Of a DNA stretch of 64,000 bases, positions 7,533-16,798 are shown one piece after another. Position 1 is the stretch's first letter, and the number at the start of each line of letters is the position of its first letter. The stretch is from the NCBI RefSeq assembly GCF_002163675.1, contig NZ_CP019334.1, forward strand, positions 2,275,501-2,339,500, in the 5' to 3' direction. Source of the stretch: Polaribacter sp. SA4-12 (GTDB taxonomy: Bacteria; Bacteroidota; Bacteroidia; Flavobacteriales; Flavobacteriaceae). A program made the translations under genes and the position numbers. Under the pieces are notes generated by a model. That model ran no database searches. It saw nothing but the letters and a program-made list of their open reading frames with translations, and had not been told where the DNA came from.

Positions 7533-8762
7533 ATGAAATTATCAATACTACAAAATGTAGTAACAGTAATTTGTATTTCTGCTTTCTTAAGTATTAATGC
7601 ACAAGAGACTAATGCGCCTAAGTTTGGTAAAGGTCTATTTAATCTAGTAGGACAAGATAGTACTTGGACAATGAAAGTAGGTTTAAGGTTTCAAACGCTT
7701 GCCACTTCTCAGTGGGATGTAAGTAACGGTCTTACAAATCCAGAATCTTCAATGTTAATTAGACGATCTCGTTTAAAATTTGATGGTTTTGCTTTTTCTC
7801 CAAAATTAAAATACAAAGTAGAATTAGGTTTATCTAACAGAGATCAATCTGGCGCATCATATTACACACACGAAGCTCCTAGATATATTTTAGATGCCGT
7901 TTTAAAATGGAATTTCTCTGGAAATTTTGTTTTATGGTTTGGTCAAACAAAATTACCAGGAAACAGGGAACGTGTAATTTCTTCTGCAAACTTGCAACAA
8001 GTAGATCGTTCTTTATTAAATAGTAGATTTACTATTGATAGAGATATAGGAATGCAATTAAGACATAAGTTTAACCTCTCTGACAATTTTGTTGTTAAAG
8101 AAATATTTTCAATTGCCCAAGGTGAAGGAAGAAATATTACAAGAGGAAATCTTGGTGGTCATCAATATACAACTAGAGTTGAATTATTTCCTTTTGGAGA
8201 ATTTGCCGGTAAAGGTGATTATAAAGGAAGTGATTTAAAATTTGAGCAAAAACCAAAGTTATCTTTAGGTATTGCATATGATTTTAATAACAACGCCTCT
8301 AAAACTAGAAGTAATCAGGGTTCTTATATGTATATAAATGGTACTTCAGAAGGTTCTAGTGCAGATTTTTACCAAACTAACATTTCTACACTTTATTTAG
8401 ATGCAATGTATAAACATAAAGGGTTTTCTTTTATGGCAGAATATGCAAATAGAGATGCAGATGATCCTTATGCAAAAAATTCTGATGGAACTTTAACAGG
8501 AGATGAAGTACAAGTTGGTAATGGTTTAAATTTACAATCTGGATATATGCTTTCTAAAACAGTAGAAGTTTCTGGTCGTTATACAAACATTTCTTTAGAT
8601 AAAACGATAACTGGTAAAGGCGCAGAAAATCAATATACTTTAGGTTTATCTAAATATATTGCAGGACATAGTTTAAAAGTACAAACAGATTTAAGTTATA
8701 CTGATATCGGCTTTAAAACAGATCAATTATTATTTAGATTACAAGTAGATATTCATTTTTAA
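7533..8762 (+). CDS. OprO/OprP-family (phosphate-selective type) outer-membrane porin
   Basis: The 409-residue product has a signal peptide ending in FLSINAQ and a beta-barrel that fits the phosphate-selective porin O/P family: MKVGLRFQTLAT near the start, the RRSRLKFDGFAFSPKLKYK strand, FGQTKLPGNRERV, and the terminal strand LFRLQVDIHF. Such porins pass phosphate or other anions. Start 7533 is chosen over 7509, which sits on the -7 box. It is followed after 83 bp by the PiT transporter gene, consistent with outer- and inner-membrane steps of one pathway. Selectivity in this family varies, so substrate rests on context. Confidence 0.85.
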   Translation: MKLSILQNVVTVICISAFLSINAQETNAPKFGKGLFNLVGQDSTWTMKVGLRFQTLATSQWDVSNGLTNPESSMLIRRSRLKFDGFAFSPKLKYKVELGLSNRDQSGASYYTHEAPRYILDAVLKWNFSGNFVLWFGQTKLPGNRERVISSANLQQVDRSLLNSRFTIDRDIGMQLRHKFNLSDNFVVKEIFSIAQGEGRNITRGNLGGHQYTTRVELFPFGEFAGKGDYKGSDLKFEQKPKLSLGIAYDFNNNASKTRSNQGSYMYINGTSEGSSADFYQTNISTLYLDAMYKHKGFSFMAEYANRDADDPYAKNSDGTLTGDEVQVGNGLNLQSGYMLSKTVEVSGRYTNISLDKTITGKGAENQYTLGLSKYIAGHSLKVQTDLSYTDIGFKTDQLLFRLQVDIHF

Positions 8763-8776
8763 TTATTTATCAAAAG

Positions 8777-8822
8777 ATAACACAAACCTAACATAGACAA
8801 TTATTTATGTCTATAAATTTGC
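8777..8822 (+). promoter_or_regulatory. Pho-like array and -7 box of the PiT transporter
   Basis: ATAACAC (8777), CTAACAT (8788) and a weak AATTATT (8799) follow the 11-bp register, and TATAAATTTGC (8812-8822) places TTTGC at the same offset as in the porin and receptor promoters. TAAATTTG is a perfect -7 match. PiT therefore probably has its own promoter besides read-through from the porin. Confidence 0.6.
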
Positions 8823-8845
8823 AAAACTTAATTTAAACAAACAAA

Positions 8846-11098
8846 ATGGGAGATCCATATATTTTAATGTTAGTCGCTTTAGCTGTTTTAGCTATTGTTG
8901 ACTTAGTTGTGGGAGTTAGTAACGATGCAGTTAACTTCTTAAATTCGGCCATTGGCTCAAAAGCAATATCAGTAAGAAATATTATGATTATTGCTAGTTT
9001 AGGTGTGTTCTTCGGAGCAGTTACCTCTAGTGGAATGATGGAAGTTGCACGTAAAGGGATTTTTAATCCTAATATGTTTATGTTCCAAGACATTATGATT
9101 ATTTTTATGGCAGTAATGATTACAGATATTCTATTACTAGATATCTTTAACTCTTTAGGAATGCCAACATCTACAACAGTTTCTATTGTATTTGAGTTAT
9201 TAGGTGCTGCAGTTTGTATTTCTTTGTTAAAAATATCTGCTAACGATGCACAATCTTTTAATGATCTTTGGAGCTACATTAATCACGAAACAGCAACTAA
9301 AATTATTTTTGGAATTCTACTCTCTGTAGTTGTTGCTTTTTCTGTAGGAGCAATTGTACAATTTGCTTCTAGAATGATTTATTCTTTCAATTTTGAAAAG
9401 AGAGCCACTTATATTAGTGCTTTATTTGGTGGATTTGCAATTACAGCAATCACTTATTTTATCATTATAAAAGGAATGAAAGGAACTCCTTTTTATAAAG
9501 ACATCAAACATTTAATTGAAGGAAATACACTTTTAATTATATTAGGAAGTTTTGTTGCTTGGTCTCTTATTTCTCAAGTTTTAATCTCAACTTTTAAAAT
9601 TAATGTTTTAAAATTAATTATCGGAATCGGTACATTCTCTTTAGCAATGGCTTTTTCTGGAAATGATTTAGTAAACTTTGTTGGTGTACCAATTGCTGCA
9701 TGGAACTCTTACCAAGCTTGGGAAGTTTCTGGTATTGCTGCTGATGCATTCTCTATGGGTGTTTTAGCAAAAAAAGTACCATCTAACATTTGGTTATTAT
9801 TATTTGCAGGTGGTATTATGGTAATTACACTTTGGACTTCTAGTAAAGCTCAGAATGTAATAAAAACAGGGATTGATTTATCTAGACAAGGAGAAGGTCA
9901 TGAGAAATTTCAACCAAACCCTTTATCTAGAGTTGTTGTAAGAGCAGCAATGGGAATTAATTTCGGAATTAGTAAAATTTTCCCTAAACAGATGTTGGCT
10001 TTTGTAGATTCTAAATTTCAAAAACCAGTTATAGAATTACCTAAAGATAAAACATACGAATTACCTGCTTTTGACATGGTAAGAGCGTCTGTAAACTTAA
10101 TTGTTGCTGGTATTTTAATATCTATTGCAACCTCTATGAAACTACCATTATCTACAACTTATGTAACTTTTATGGTTGCGATGGGAACATCTTTAGCCGA
10201 TAGAGCTTGGGGTAGAGAAAGTGCCGTTTATAGAGTTGCTGGTGTAATAAATGTTGTTGGTGGTTGGTTTTTAACAGCAATTACAGCATTTTTAGCTGCA
10301 GCAATCGTTGCCTATTTAATTAGCTGGCATATGGTTATGATTCCTATTCTGTTAGTAGTTGTTGCTTTCTTAATTGGAAGAAATACATTAATCCACAGAA
10401 AGAAATCGAAAGAAGTTAAAAAACAAGTACATATTGAAAGAGCAGAATTAATAACTATTAATGGAGTTATTGAAGAAAGTGCAGATCATATTTCTGAAGT
10501 AATAAATCGTGTAAATAAATTATATACAAATGTTGTAAATGATTTAGCGAATCATGATTTAAATAAATTACGTAAAACAGATAAACACGTTGCTAAACTG
10601 AATGAAGAAATAGATAGTTTAAAAGATGGCGTTTTCTATTTCATTAAATCTTTAGATGAAACTTCTGTACAAGGAAGTAGATTTTACATTATGGTTTTAG
10701 GTTATTTACAAGATGTAGCACAATCTATTAGTTATATTTCTAGAGCAAGTTACAAGCACGTAAATAACAATCATAAGAACTTAAAGAAAGGTCAGATTAA
10801 AGATTTAAAAACAATAGACATTGCTTTATCTGATTTATTAACTAAGGAAGCTGCTATTTTTGAAAATAGAGATCTAGATAATTTGAATGCTCTTTTAGTA
10901 GAGAAAAACGAATTATTACAAGATGTAAGATCATCTATTGAAAAACAAGTAGCAAGAATTAGAACAGATGAAACGAGTCCTAAAAACACTTCGTTATACT
11001 TTAGTGTCTTATTAGAAACTAAAGATTTAATAAAAGCCCTAATGAGTTTATTAGAAACTTATGAAGAGTTTTATTTAAGTACAAAACAAGTGAAATAA
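8846..11098 (+). CDS. Inorganic phosphate transporter, PiT family, with C-terminal PhoU-like domain
   Basis: The 750-residue inner-membrane protein imports inorganic phosphate with a cation. About residues 1-500 form the two-repeat PHO4 membrane domain: DLVVGVSNDAVNFLNSAIGS near the N-terminus and AFSGNDLVNFVGVPIAAW in mid-protein, with PTSTTVSIVFELLGAAV and LSTTYVTFMVAMGTS as the paired repeat motifs. Residues about 535-750 are a charged helical domain of PhoU/DUF47 type, which in many species is a separate gene. Fusion of transporter and regulator suggests self-gated uptake. A terminator follows. Confidence 0.93.
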   Translation: MGDPYILMLVALAVLAIVDLVVGVSNDAVNFLNSAIGSKAISVRNIMIIASLGVFFGAVTSSGMMEVARKGIFNPNMFMFQDIMIIFMAVMITDILLLDIFNSLGMPTSTTVSIVFELLGAAVCISLLKISANDAQSFNDLWSYINHETATKIIFGILLSVVVAFSVGAIVQFASRMIYSFNFEKRATYISALFGGFAITAITYFIIIKGMKGTPFYKDIKHLIEGNTLLIILGSFVAWSLISQVLISTFKINVLKLIIGIGTFSLAMAFSGNDLVNFVGVPIAAWNSYQAWEVSGIAADAFSMGVLAKKVPSNIWLLLFAGGIMVITLWTSSKAQNVIKTGIDLSRQGEGHEKFQPNPLSRVVVRAAMGINFGISKIFPKQMLAFVDSKFQKPVIELPKDKTYELPAFDMVRASVNLIVAGILISIATSMKLPLSTTYVTFMVAMGTSLADRAWGRESAVYRVAGVINVVGGWFLTAITAFLAAAIVAYLISWHMVMIPILLVVVAFLIGRNTLIHRKKSKEVKKQVHIERAELITINGVIEESADHISEVINRVNKLYTNVVNDLANHDLNKLRKTDKHVAKLNEEIDSLKDGVFYFIKSLDETSVQGSRFYIMVLGYLQDVAQSISYISRASYKHVNNNHKNLKKGQIKDLKTIDIALSDLLTKEAAIFENRDLDNLNALLVEKNELLQDVRSSIEKQVARIRTDETSPKNTSLYFSVLLETKDLIKALMSLLETYEEFYLSTKQVK

Positions 11099-11115
11099 TC
11101 TCTATTTTACTTAAC

Positions 11116-11152
11116 AAAAAAAACCATGAAATTATTTTCATGGTTTTTTTTT
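11116..11152 (+). terminator. Rho-independent terminator
   Basis: The stem AAAAAAACCATGAAA/TTTCATGGTTTTTTT with loop TTAT lies 17 bp after the PiT stop. The rest of 11153-11332 holds no gene I can support. Confidence 0.9.
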
Positions 11153-11332
11153 GTAATAGTTTTACCCAAGTATTTTTTTTTAAAATAATTGATAATAAAA
11201 CGGAGATATCTTCTTCTTTAGATAAAGAGAAAACCGAATCATTACACCTCTTATTACTGTCTATTTTAGATTGATTTTGAAGGAATAAGAGCTAATCTAA
11301 TCGGTTTTTTTAGGTTTATGTAGTATTACTAT

Positions 11333-13534
11333 CTAAAACCAAAAACCTAGGTTAAACAACCAATAATTTTCATTCGTATCTGGAGACCAACTATATTTTA
11401 ATTCTATTGGCCCTATAAAAGCATCATAACTATAACCAATAGCATAACCAGATAGTACATTTTTAAACAAATCTATATTTTCAAAAACATTTCTATGTAA
11501 TCGACCATAATTTGCTATAAAAGAAGCATAATGATTCTCTGAAAAAGCATACCTCAAATTAAATTCTGTTTTTAAAAAAGTATCATCAGAAAGTTCAGCA
11601 AAATCATATCCATAGAAAGAAATAAAAGTATTAATATAATTTTGATTGTAGCCTCCCAAATAAAAATCAAAAACATCAGAATCTGTTTTATTCAAAGTAA
11701 AACCTGCCTCATTAGTCATTTTTAGAGTAAGTTTATCCCAAAAAGTAGTTGCAAAACCTAAGGTTCCTTTTGTTTGTGCAAAAGGTGTAAAATCTTCGTT
11801 GTAATCTGATGAAAGCATGTACCATTTAAAGTTTAAATCTGCAAAATATCCTTTAGTAGGAAAGCTTTTTTTATCATAAGTATCTAGCTTTAAATAACCA
11901 AAACTATTTAAATAATTACTATTATCAAAAGTAGTATCATGACTGCTTGCAGATGAAATTGTTTCTGTTTTTGCACTCACATATTTATGCTCTAAACCAA
12001 TACCTAAAGCAAATATTCTATTAAACGTTGTTTGAATAAAAAATTGATTTGTGATATCTGCATATCTTAAATTAATACTGCTTATTGCAGGAAACTGAGA
12101 AACTATTGGATTAAACTTAGAATTGATGTTAAAGTGATTATATCGAGATCTAAAACCATAACTTATATAGAACCCATTATCTACAAAATAATCTAAGTTA
12201 TACCTTAAGTTATCTCCTAAAATCATATCTATCGAAAACATATCGTTTTCTAATAATAAATTTTTTTGATTATAATTTACTAGAAGTCCAGATTGATATA
12301 ACAGATCATAATGAACACCTAATTTTAGATTTGCATTATCGTTAGACTCTTTTAAAGTGAATTTTAATGAGTAGGTGTTATCTTTCTTTTTAGTTAAATT
12401 ATAAGCTATTTTTTCGTAATTTTTTGTTGCAGATAGTAAATGAATTCTTTTAGTAATCTCTTTTCTTGATAGGTTATCTCCTACTCTAATTTTTACTTTA
12501 CCTAAAACAAAAGCTCTTGTAAAATTATTAGAACCCGTTAAATCAATATCAGAAATAAAGTATTTCTGATTATCAAAATTTAATTTCTTGCGTTCTTTTT
12601 TAATAGTTTGTTTTAAGGCTAATTCTTCAAAAACTGTTGTAAACTTCTTTGCTTCTTCAATTCCTTTTTCTAAAATTTTTTCTTTTTTATCAAAACTAAC
12701 AACATTGTATCCTTTAATTTCTGGATTAATATAAACATCTAACTTTTTCTTTTCTGCCCCACTTTTACTATACATCTGATAACTCACTATCTGATTCATA
12801 ATGTCTAAAACAGAGTTCAGTTTTTCTTTTTGAGACAATTGTCCTTCAACATCTACACCTATAACAATATCCATTCCCTTAGACTTCATAATAGTTACAG
12901 GAAAATTATTTGCTACACCACCATCAACCAATAACATATCATCTAAAACAACAGGGTTTAATAAAGTAGGAAAAGAGCCACTTGCTCTTAAAGCCAAAGG
13001 TAAAGAGCCTTTTTCTAACAAAACAGCGCCTCCATTTTCAATATCTGTAGCAATACAAAAAAAAGGAATTGGTAACTTATTAAAATCTGTAACACCTTCT
13101 ACTGAAGCTAATAATTCTAATAGAAAATTTAACACATTCTGACCTTTAGAAACTGCTTTTGGCAAACCTAAAGAACCATCTTTAACAGGTAATGTAATTA
13201 CTGTTTTCTCTCCGAATTCTTTTTCGAAAAAAGTTTCAGAATTTCTTGGTATTTTATCTTGTAGAAGAGAAATAAAATCTGTCTCTAAAACTATTTGTTC
13301 TATTTGTTCACCAGAATAGCCTACTGCATATAAACCTCCTATAATTGCACCCATACTTGTGCCACCAACATAATCTATCTGTAAACCAGCTTTATCAATT
13401 TCTTTTAAAACACCAATGTGAGCAAAACCTTTTGCGCCACCTCCACTTAAAACCAAACCGACTTTTGGTTGTTTTTCTTGACTATGAAAAACAATTGAGA
13501 ACATTAAAAAAGAAATAACTAAAAAATTTTTCAT
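11333..13534 (-). CDS. Patatin-like phospholipase with POTRA and outer-membrane barrel (PlpD type)
   Basis: The 733-residue product has a signal peptide, then a patatin domain (about 25-215) with oxyanion loop LSGGGAKGFAH, nucleophile GTSMG and catalytic DGG (LLVDGGVANNFPV). A POTRA-like segment (about 325-395, ISDIDLTGSNNF) and a BamA/TpsB-like barrel ending in LFNLGFWF follow. This is the architecture of type Vd autotransporters, in which a lipase is exported through its own barrel. The start codon overlaps the uvrC stop (ATGA), so the two are translationally coupled. Confidence 0.9.
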   Translation of the reverse strand: MKNFLVISFLMFSIVFHSQEKQPKVGLVLSGGGAKGFAHIGVLKEIDKAGLQIDYVGGTSMGAIIGGLYAVGYSGEQIEQIVLETDFISLLQDKIPRNSETFFEKEFGEKTVITLPVKDGSLGLPKAVSKGQNVLNFLLELLASVEGVTDFNKLPIPFFCIATDIENGGAVLLEKGSLPLALRASGSFPTLLNPVVLDDMLLVDGGVANNFPVTIMKSKGMDIVIGVDVEGQLSQKEKLNSVLDIMNQIVSYQMYSKSGAEKKKLDVYINPEIKGYNVVSFDKKEKILEKGIEEAKKFTTVFEELALKQTIKKERKKLNFDNQKYFISDIDLTGSNNFTRAFVLGKVKIRVGDNLSRKEITKRIHLLSATKNYEKIAYNLTKKKDNTYSLKFTLKESNDNANLKLGVHYDLLYQSGLLVNYNQKNLLLENDMFSIDMILGDNLRYNLDYFVDNGFYISYGFRSRYNHFNINSKFNPIVSQFPAISSINLRYADITNQFFIQTTFNRIFALGIGLEHKYVSAKTETISSASSHDTTFDNSNYLNSFGYLKLDTYDKKSFPTKGYFADLNFKWYMLSSDYNEDFTPFAQTKGTLGFATTFWDKLTLKMTNEAGFTLNKTDSDVFDFYLGGYNQNYINTFISFYGYDFAELSDDTFLKTEFNLRYAFSENHYASFIANYGRLHRNVFENIDLFKNVLSGYAIGYSYDAFIGPIELKYSWSPDTNENYWLFNLGFWF

Positions 13535-15327
13535 TTTTTTTGAGGATGAAAATATTCATAAACCTTTGTAGCTCTTGAGTTTCCAATAACTTCTTTTAAC
13601 TCATCAAAAGGAGCTTCTTTAACACGTTTTGCCGACTTAAATTTACGCAATAAAGTTGTAATAGTTTGTGCACCAACATCAGGAATTTGCTCTAATTCTG
13701 ACTGAATTGCAGTTTTACTCCGTTTATTTCTATGAAACGTAATACCAAACCTGTGCGCCTCATTTCTTAAGTACTGCGTAATCTTTAAAGTTTCAGATTT
13801 TTTATCTAAATACAACGGAATTGGGTCTCCTGGATAATAAATTTCTTCCAAACGTTTTGCAATACCAATTATTGCAATCTTGCCTCTTAAACCTAAATCG
13901 TCTAACGCTTTTAAGCCAGAAGACAATTGTCCTTTTCCTCCATCGACAATTATTAATTGTGGCAAAGGTTGCTCTTCTTCTAACAAACGTTTATATCTTC
14001 TATAAACAACTTCTTCCATAGAAGCAAAATCATCTGGCCCTTCAACTGTTTTAATATTATAGTGTCTATAATCTTTTTTACTCGGTTTTCCGTCTTTAAA
14101 AACAACACAAGCTGCAACAGGATGCGTTCCTTGAATGTTAGAATTATCGAAACATTCTATATGACGTGGCTCTACATGTAAACGCAAATCCTTTTTCATT
14201 TGCGCCATAATTCGTTTTACATGTCTATCTGGATCAACAATTTGTACTTGCTTAAATTGCTCCATTCTGTAATACTTTGCATTTCTCTCAGAAAGTTCTA
14301 CAATGCGCTTTTTATCACCTAACTTAGGTACCGAAACTTTTACAATTTCCCCCAAATCAACTTTAAAAGGAACATATATTTCTGGAGATTGAGAATCGAA
14401 GCGTTGCCTTATTTCAACAATAAATAATTCTAATAATTCTTTATCAGTTTCGTCTAACTTTTTCTTGATTTCTGTAGTATGAGATTGAATAATTGATCCG
14501 TTAGATATCTTTAAAAAGTTTGCATATCCATGCGTTTCATCAGAAATAATAGAAAACACATCTACATTATTTATCGATGGATTTATAATGGTACTTTTTG
14601 ATTGATAATTGCCTAATAAATACAATTTCTCTTTAATCTTCTGCGCTTCTTCAAACTCCATGTTTTCAGCAAAAACCAACATCATTGCTTGAAATTTTTC
14701 TAAACTTTCTTTAAAGTTTCCTTTTATGATATTTCTAATTTCAACAATGGCATTGTTATAATGAGTTTCTGTTTCTAAACCTTCACAAGCACCTTTACAG
14801 TTTTTTAAATGATATTCTAAACAGACTTTATATTTACCTTCATTTACATTCTGATGACTTAAATCGAACTTACATGTTCTTAGCGGATACAACTCCTTTA
14901 TTAAATCTAATAAAATTCTAACTGTTTTTACAGAAGTATAAGGCCCAAAATATTCTGACCCATCTTTTATAACTCTACGTGTCATAAATACTCTAGGAAA
15001 ACGCTCTTTTTTTATACAGATCCAAGGATAGCTTTTATCATCCTTTAATAAAACATTGTAACGTGGTTTGTACTTTTTAATAAGATTGTTCTCTAATAAT
15101 AAAGCATCGGTTTCTGTATTAACAACAATGTGTTTTATACGAACAATCTTTTTTACTAAAACTCTGGTTTTACCATTTTCATGGTTTTTGTTAAAGTAAG
15201 AAGCAACTCTTTTCTTTAAATTTTTAGCTTTACCTACATAAATAATTACATCTTCTTTATCAAAATATTGATAGACTCCGGGTTCATTTGGTAAGGTTTT
15301 TATTTGAAGTTCTAAAGGTGTAGGCAT
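13531..15327 (-). CDS. uvrC: Excinuclease ABC subunit C
   Basis: UvrC makes both incisions flanking a DNA lesion in nucleotide excision repair. The 598-residue protein has a GIY-YIG domain (GVYQYFDKEDVIIYVGKAKN), a Cys cluster (CKFDL...CLEYHLKNCKGACEG), a UVR motif (FEEAQKIKEKLYLL), the RNase H-like endonuclease region (ECFDNSNIQG, IIVDGGKGQLSS) and a C-terminal helix-hairpin-helix (IPDVGAQTITTLL). The start MPTPLEL at 15327 is chosen over an ATG 5 codons upstream, matching the usual family N-terminus. The stop overlaps the next start by 4 nt. Confidence 0.97.
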   Translation of the reverse strand: MPTPLELQIKTLPNEPGVYQYFDKEDVIIYVGKAKNLKKRVASYFNKNHENGKTRVLVKKIVRIKHIVVNTETDALLLENNLIKKYKPRYNVLLKDDKSYPWICIKKERFPRVFMTRRVIKDGSEYFGPYTSVKTVRILLDLIKELYPLRTCKFDLSHQNVNEGKYKVCLEYHLKNCKGACEGLETETHYNNAIVEIRNIIKGNFKESLEKFQAMMLVFAENMEFEEAQKIKEKLYLLGNYQSKSTIINPSINNVDVFSIISDETHGYANFLKISNGSIIQSHTTEIKKKLDETDKELLELFIVEIRQRFDSQSPEIYVPFKVDLGEIVKVSVPKLGDKKRIVELSERNAKYYRMEQFKQVQIVDPDRHVKRIMAQMKKDLRLHVEPRHIECFDNSNIQGTHPVAACVVFKDGKPSKKDYRHYNIKTVEGPDDFASMEEVVYRRYKRLLEEEQPLPQLIIVDGGKGQLSSGLKALDDLGLRGKIAIIGIAKRLEEIYYPGDPIPLYLDKKSETLKITQYLRNEAHRFGITFHRNKRSKTAIQSELEQIPDVGAQTITTLLRKFKSAKRVKEAPFDELKEVIGNSRATKVYEYFHPQKK

Positions 15328-15392
15328 ATAACGAAAATACACTTTTTTTTAAACACCCGATAAAGGAAAACAACTAAAAAAAGGACAAAAAA

Positions 15393-15509
15393 TAGCTATA
15401 AACCCGTGTTTTTTAACATAAAAACAAGTACTAATCCTCCCTTTTAATTCCTTTTATTTAAATTTATAGCCTAACCTATAACTATTTATAAATCTTAACA
15501 CTATTAAAC
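15393..15509 (+). repeat. Leader repeat, copy A, of the duplicated cassette
   Basis: About 115 bp upstream of the truncated small gene match 16292-16408. The most conserved parts are AAGTAYTAAYCCTCC and ATTTATAGCCTAACC followed by an ATTTATAAAT-like block and CTATTAAACATGGAAAAA. This is the promoter and 5' UTR of the cassette, copied together with the genes. Confidence 0.7.
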
Positions 15510-15647
15510 ATGGAAAAAAAACCCGTCAAAAAAAACAGAATTAGTTTAAAAAAAGCACAAAAATGGGTTACAGAATGGAGAGATGATGAAGTTTCTTATA
15601 ACAAATACTTCGATTGTAGAGCTTTTACATGTCATTTAACGAAGTAA
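15510..15647 (+). pseudogene. Truncated paralogue (45 codons) of the 129-residue cassette protein
   Basis: The frame encodes 45 residues beginning MEKKPVKKNRISLKKAQKW and ending NKYFDCRAFTCHLTK. It aligns with residues 1-40 of the 129-residue protein at 16409 (ISLKTAKKWAKEWRETESTY, DCRAF) and then stops after five unrelated residues. About 85 codons have been lost, joining the fragment directly to the next gene, whose ATG is 1 nt after the stop. It could still make a micropeptide, but decay after duplication is the simpler reading. Confidence 0.7.
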
Positions 15648-15648
15648 A

Positions 15649-16278
15649 ATGGAATTAAAAGAAATTTTTAAAATAATAATTATTCTTGGAAATATTACTT
15701 TAGCACTTAATACATTTCTTTTTTTTAAAGACTATCGTAAAAAAACGGTAGCTTTTAAAATTATAGCATTTTACTTATTGTATGTGTTAATCATACAATT
15801 AAGAATGAGTTATCTTTCAAGTCTTCATTTAAACAACCTTCATTATACTCACTTTTACTTTATAGGTCAGTTAGTTTTATTAAGTTTCTTTTTTATACTA
15901 GAATTTAAAAATAAATTACTTTCTAATATTATAAAAATATACTTGTTTATTGCCTCTCTTTCTTTGGGGCTCTGCTATTTCTTGTTTCCTGAATTAATAA
16001 ATAAACATAATATGTTTGAAGTTGTAATTACCTCTATTCCTTTAACTATTTATAGTTTTATTTTCTTAGTAAGGAGAATAGATAGTGATAACAAAAAATT
16101 TATTTATTTAAACTCAGGTTTGTTCGTCTATATTACATGCAGCACTTTAATTTTTGTTGCCGGTAGTTTCAAATCTGATATAAAGATTTTTATTTGGTTT
16201 TTTAACGCATCTCTTTACCTTATTTATCAAATATTAGTCTTTGTAGATTGGTATAAAAATTTTAGAAAACTTAATTAA
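15649..16278 (+). CDS. Multi-pass membrane protein, cassette copy 1
   Basis: This 209-residue integral membrane protein has about six to seven hydrophobic helices and no signal peptide. Conserved points with the paralogue at 16799 are the GQ in the third helix (FYFIGQLVLLSFFF), TSIPLTIYSFIF, the FIYLNSGLFVY segment, and the end LVFVDWYKNFRK. I recall similar proteins next to two-component genes in other Flavobacteriaceae but know of no assigned function. It starts 1 nt after the truncated small gene, so the two are co-translated. Confidence 0.75.
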   Translation: MELKEIFKIIIILGNITLALNTFLFFKDYRKKTVAFKIIAFYLLYVLIIQLRMSYLSSLHLNNLHYTHFYFIGQLVLLSFFFILEFKNKLLSNIIKIYLFIASLSLGLCYFLFPELINKHNMFEVVITSIPLTIYSFIFLVRRIDSDNKKFIYLNSGLFVYITCSTLIFVAGSFKSDIKIFIWFFNASLYLIYQILVFVDWYKNFRKLN

Positions 16279-16291
16279 ATGGGATAAAAAA

Positions 16292-16408
16292 ATAGGTGAA
16301 AACACGTGTTTATCAATATAAACATAAGTATTAACCCTCCTTTTTCTTTATTTTTATTTAGATTTATAGCCTAACCCAAATTATTTATAAATTTTAAAAC
16401 TATTAAAC
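16292..16408 (+). repeat. Leader repeat, copy B, of the duplicated cassette
   Basis: It matches 15393-15509 over about 115 bp (ATTTATAGCCTAACC, CTATTAAACATGGAAAAA) and precedes the intact 129-residue gene. Retention in both copies, while the small gene decayed in one, suggests that the leader holds a working promoter or regulator site. Confidence 0.7.
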
Positions 16409-16798
16409 ATGGAAAAACAAAAAAATGAAGAAAAAACAATTAGTCTAAAAACAGCTAAAAAGTGGGCAAAAGAATGGAGAGAAACTGAATCTACCTACAA
16501 CAAATACAATGACTGTAGAGCATTTAATATTCCTAAATCTGATTTAGTAAATGTTTTAAAAGAAAACGTAGCAAGTGTTAGAGGCTATATTGGTGTCGCA
16601 ATATTTATTTGCCCAGATACTGGCGAAAAAATTCACCAAGAAAAACTAATGATAGTTGGTGTAGATGAAGATGGTAAAGACATGATTTCTTCTAAAGACG
16701 GACTTACTTTAGATGATGAAAGTGATCTTATTTATGATTTCTCAAGACCTTGTCCTGAGGAATGTGATCCGAATAGCCCTTTAAACGGATTTAACTAG
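16409..16798 (+). CDS. Conserved soluble protein of unknown function, cassette copy 2
   Basis: The 129-residue protein has no signal peptide or membrane segment. It has a charged helical N-terminus (ISLKTAKKWAKEW), a central alpha/beta region (VRGYIGVAIFICPDTGEKI, EKLMIVGVDEDGKDMIS) and an acidic end with paired cysteines (YDFSRPCPEECDPNSPLN). I recall the PCPxxCDxxSPL tail from hypothetical proteins widespread in Bacteroidota. The stop TAG abuts the GTG start of the membrane protein with no gap, implying that the pair works together. Function unknown. Confidence 0.75.
   Translation: MEKQKNEEKTISLKTAKKWAKEWRETESTYNKYNDCRAFNIPKSDLVNVLKENVASVRGYIGVAIFICPDTGEKIHQEKLMIVGVDEDGKDMISSKDGLTLDDESDLIYDFSRPCPEECDPNSPLNGFN

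Noticed and set aside
11153..11332. Gene-free stretch after PiT with AAAACCGA and TCGGTTTTTT words
   Set aside because: The complementary words are about 70 bp apart with no stable stem between; I could not support a terminator or RNA.
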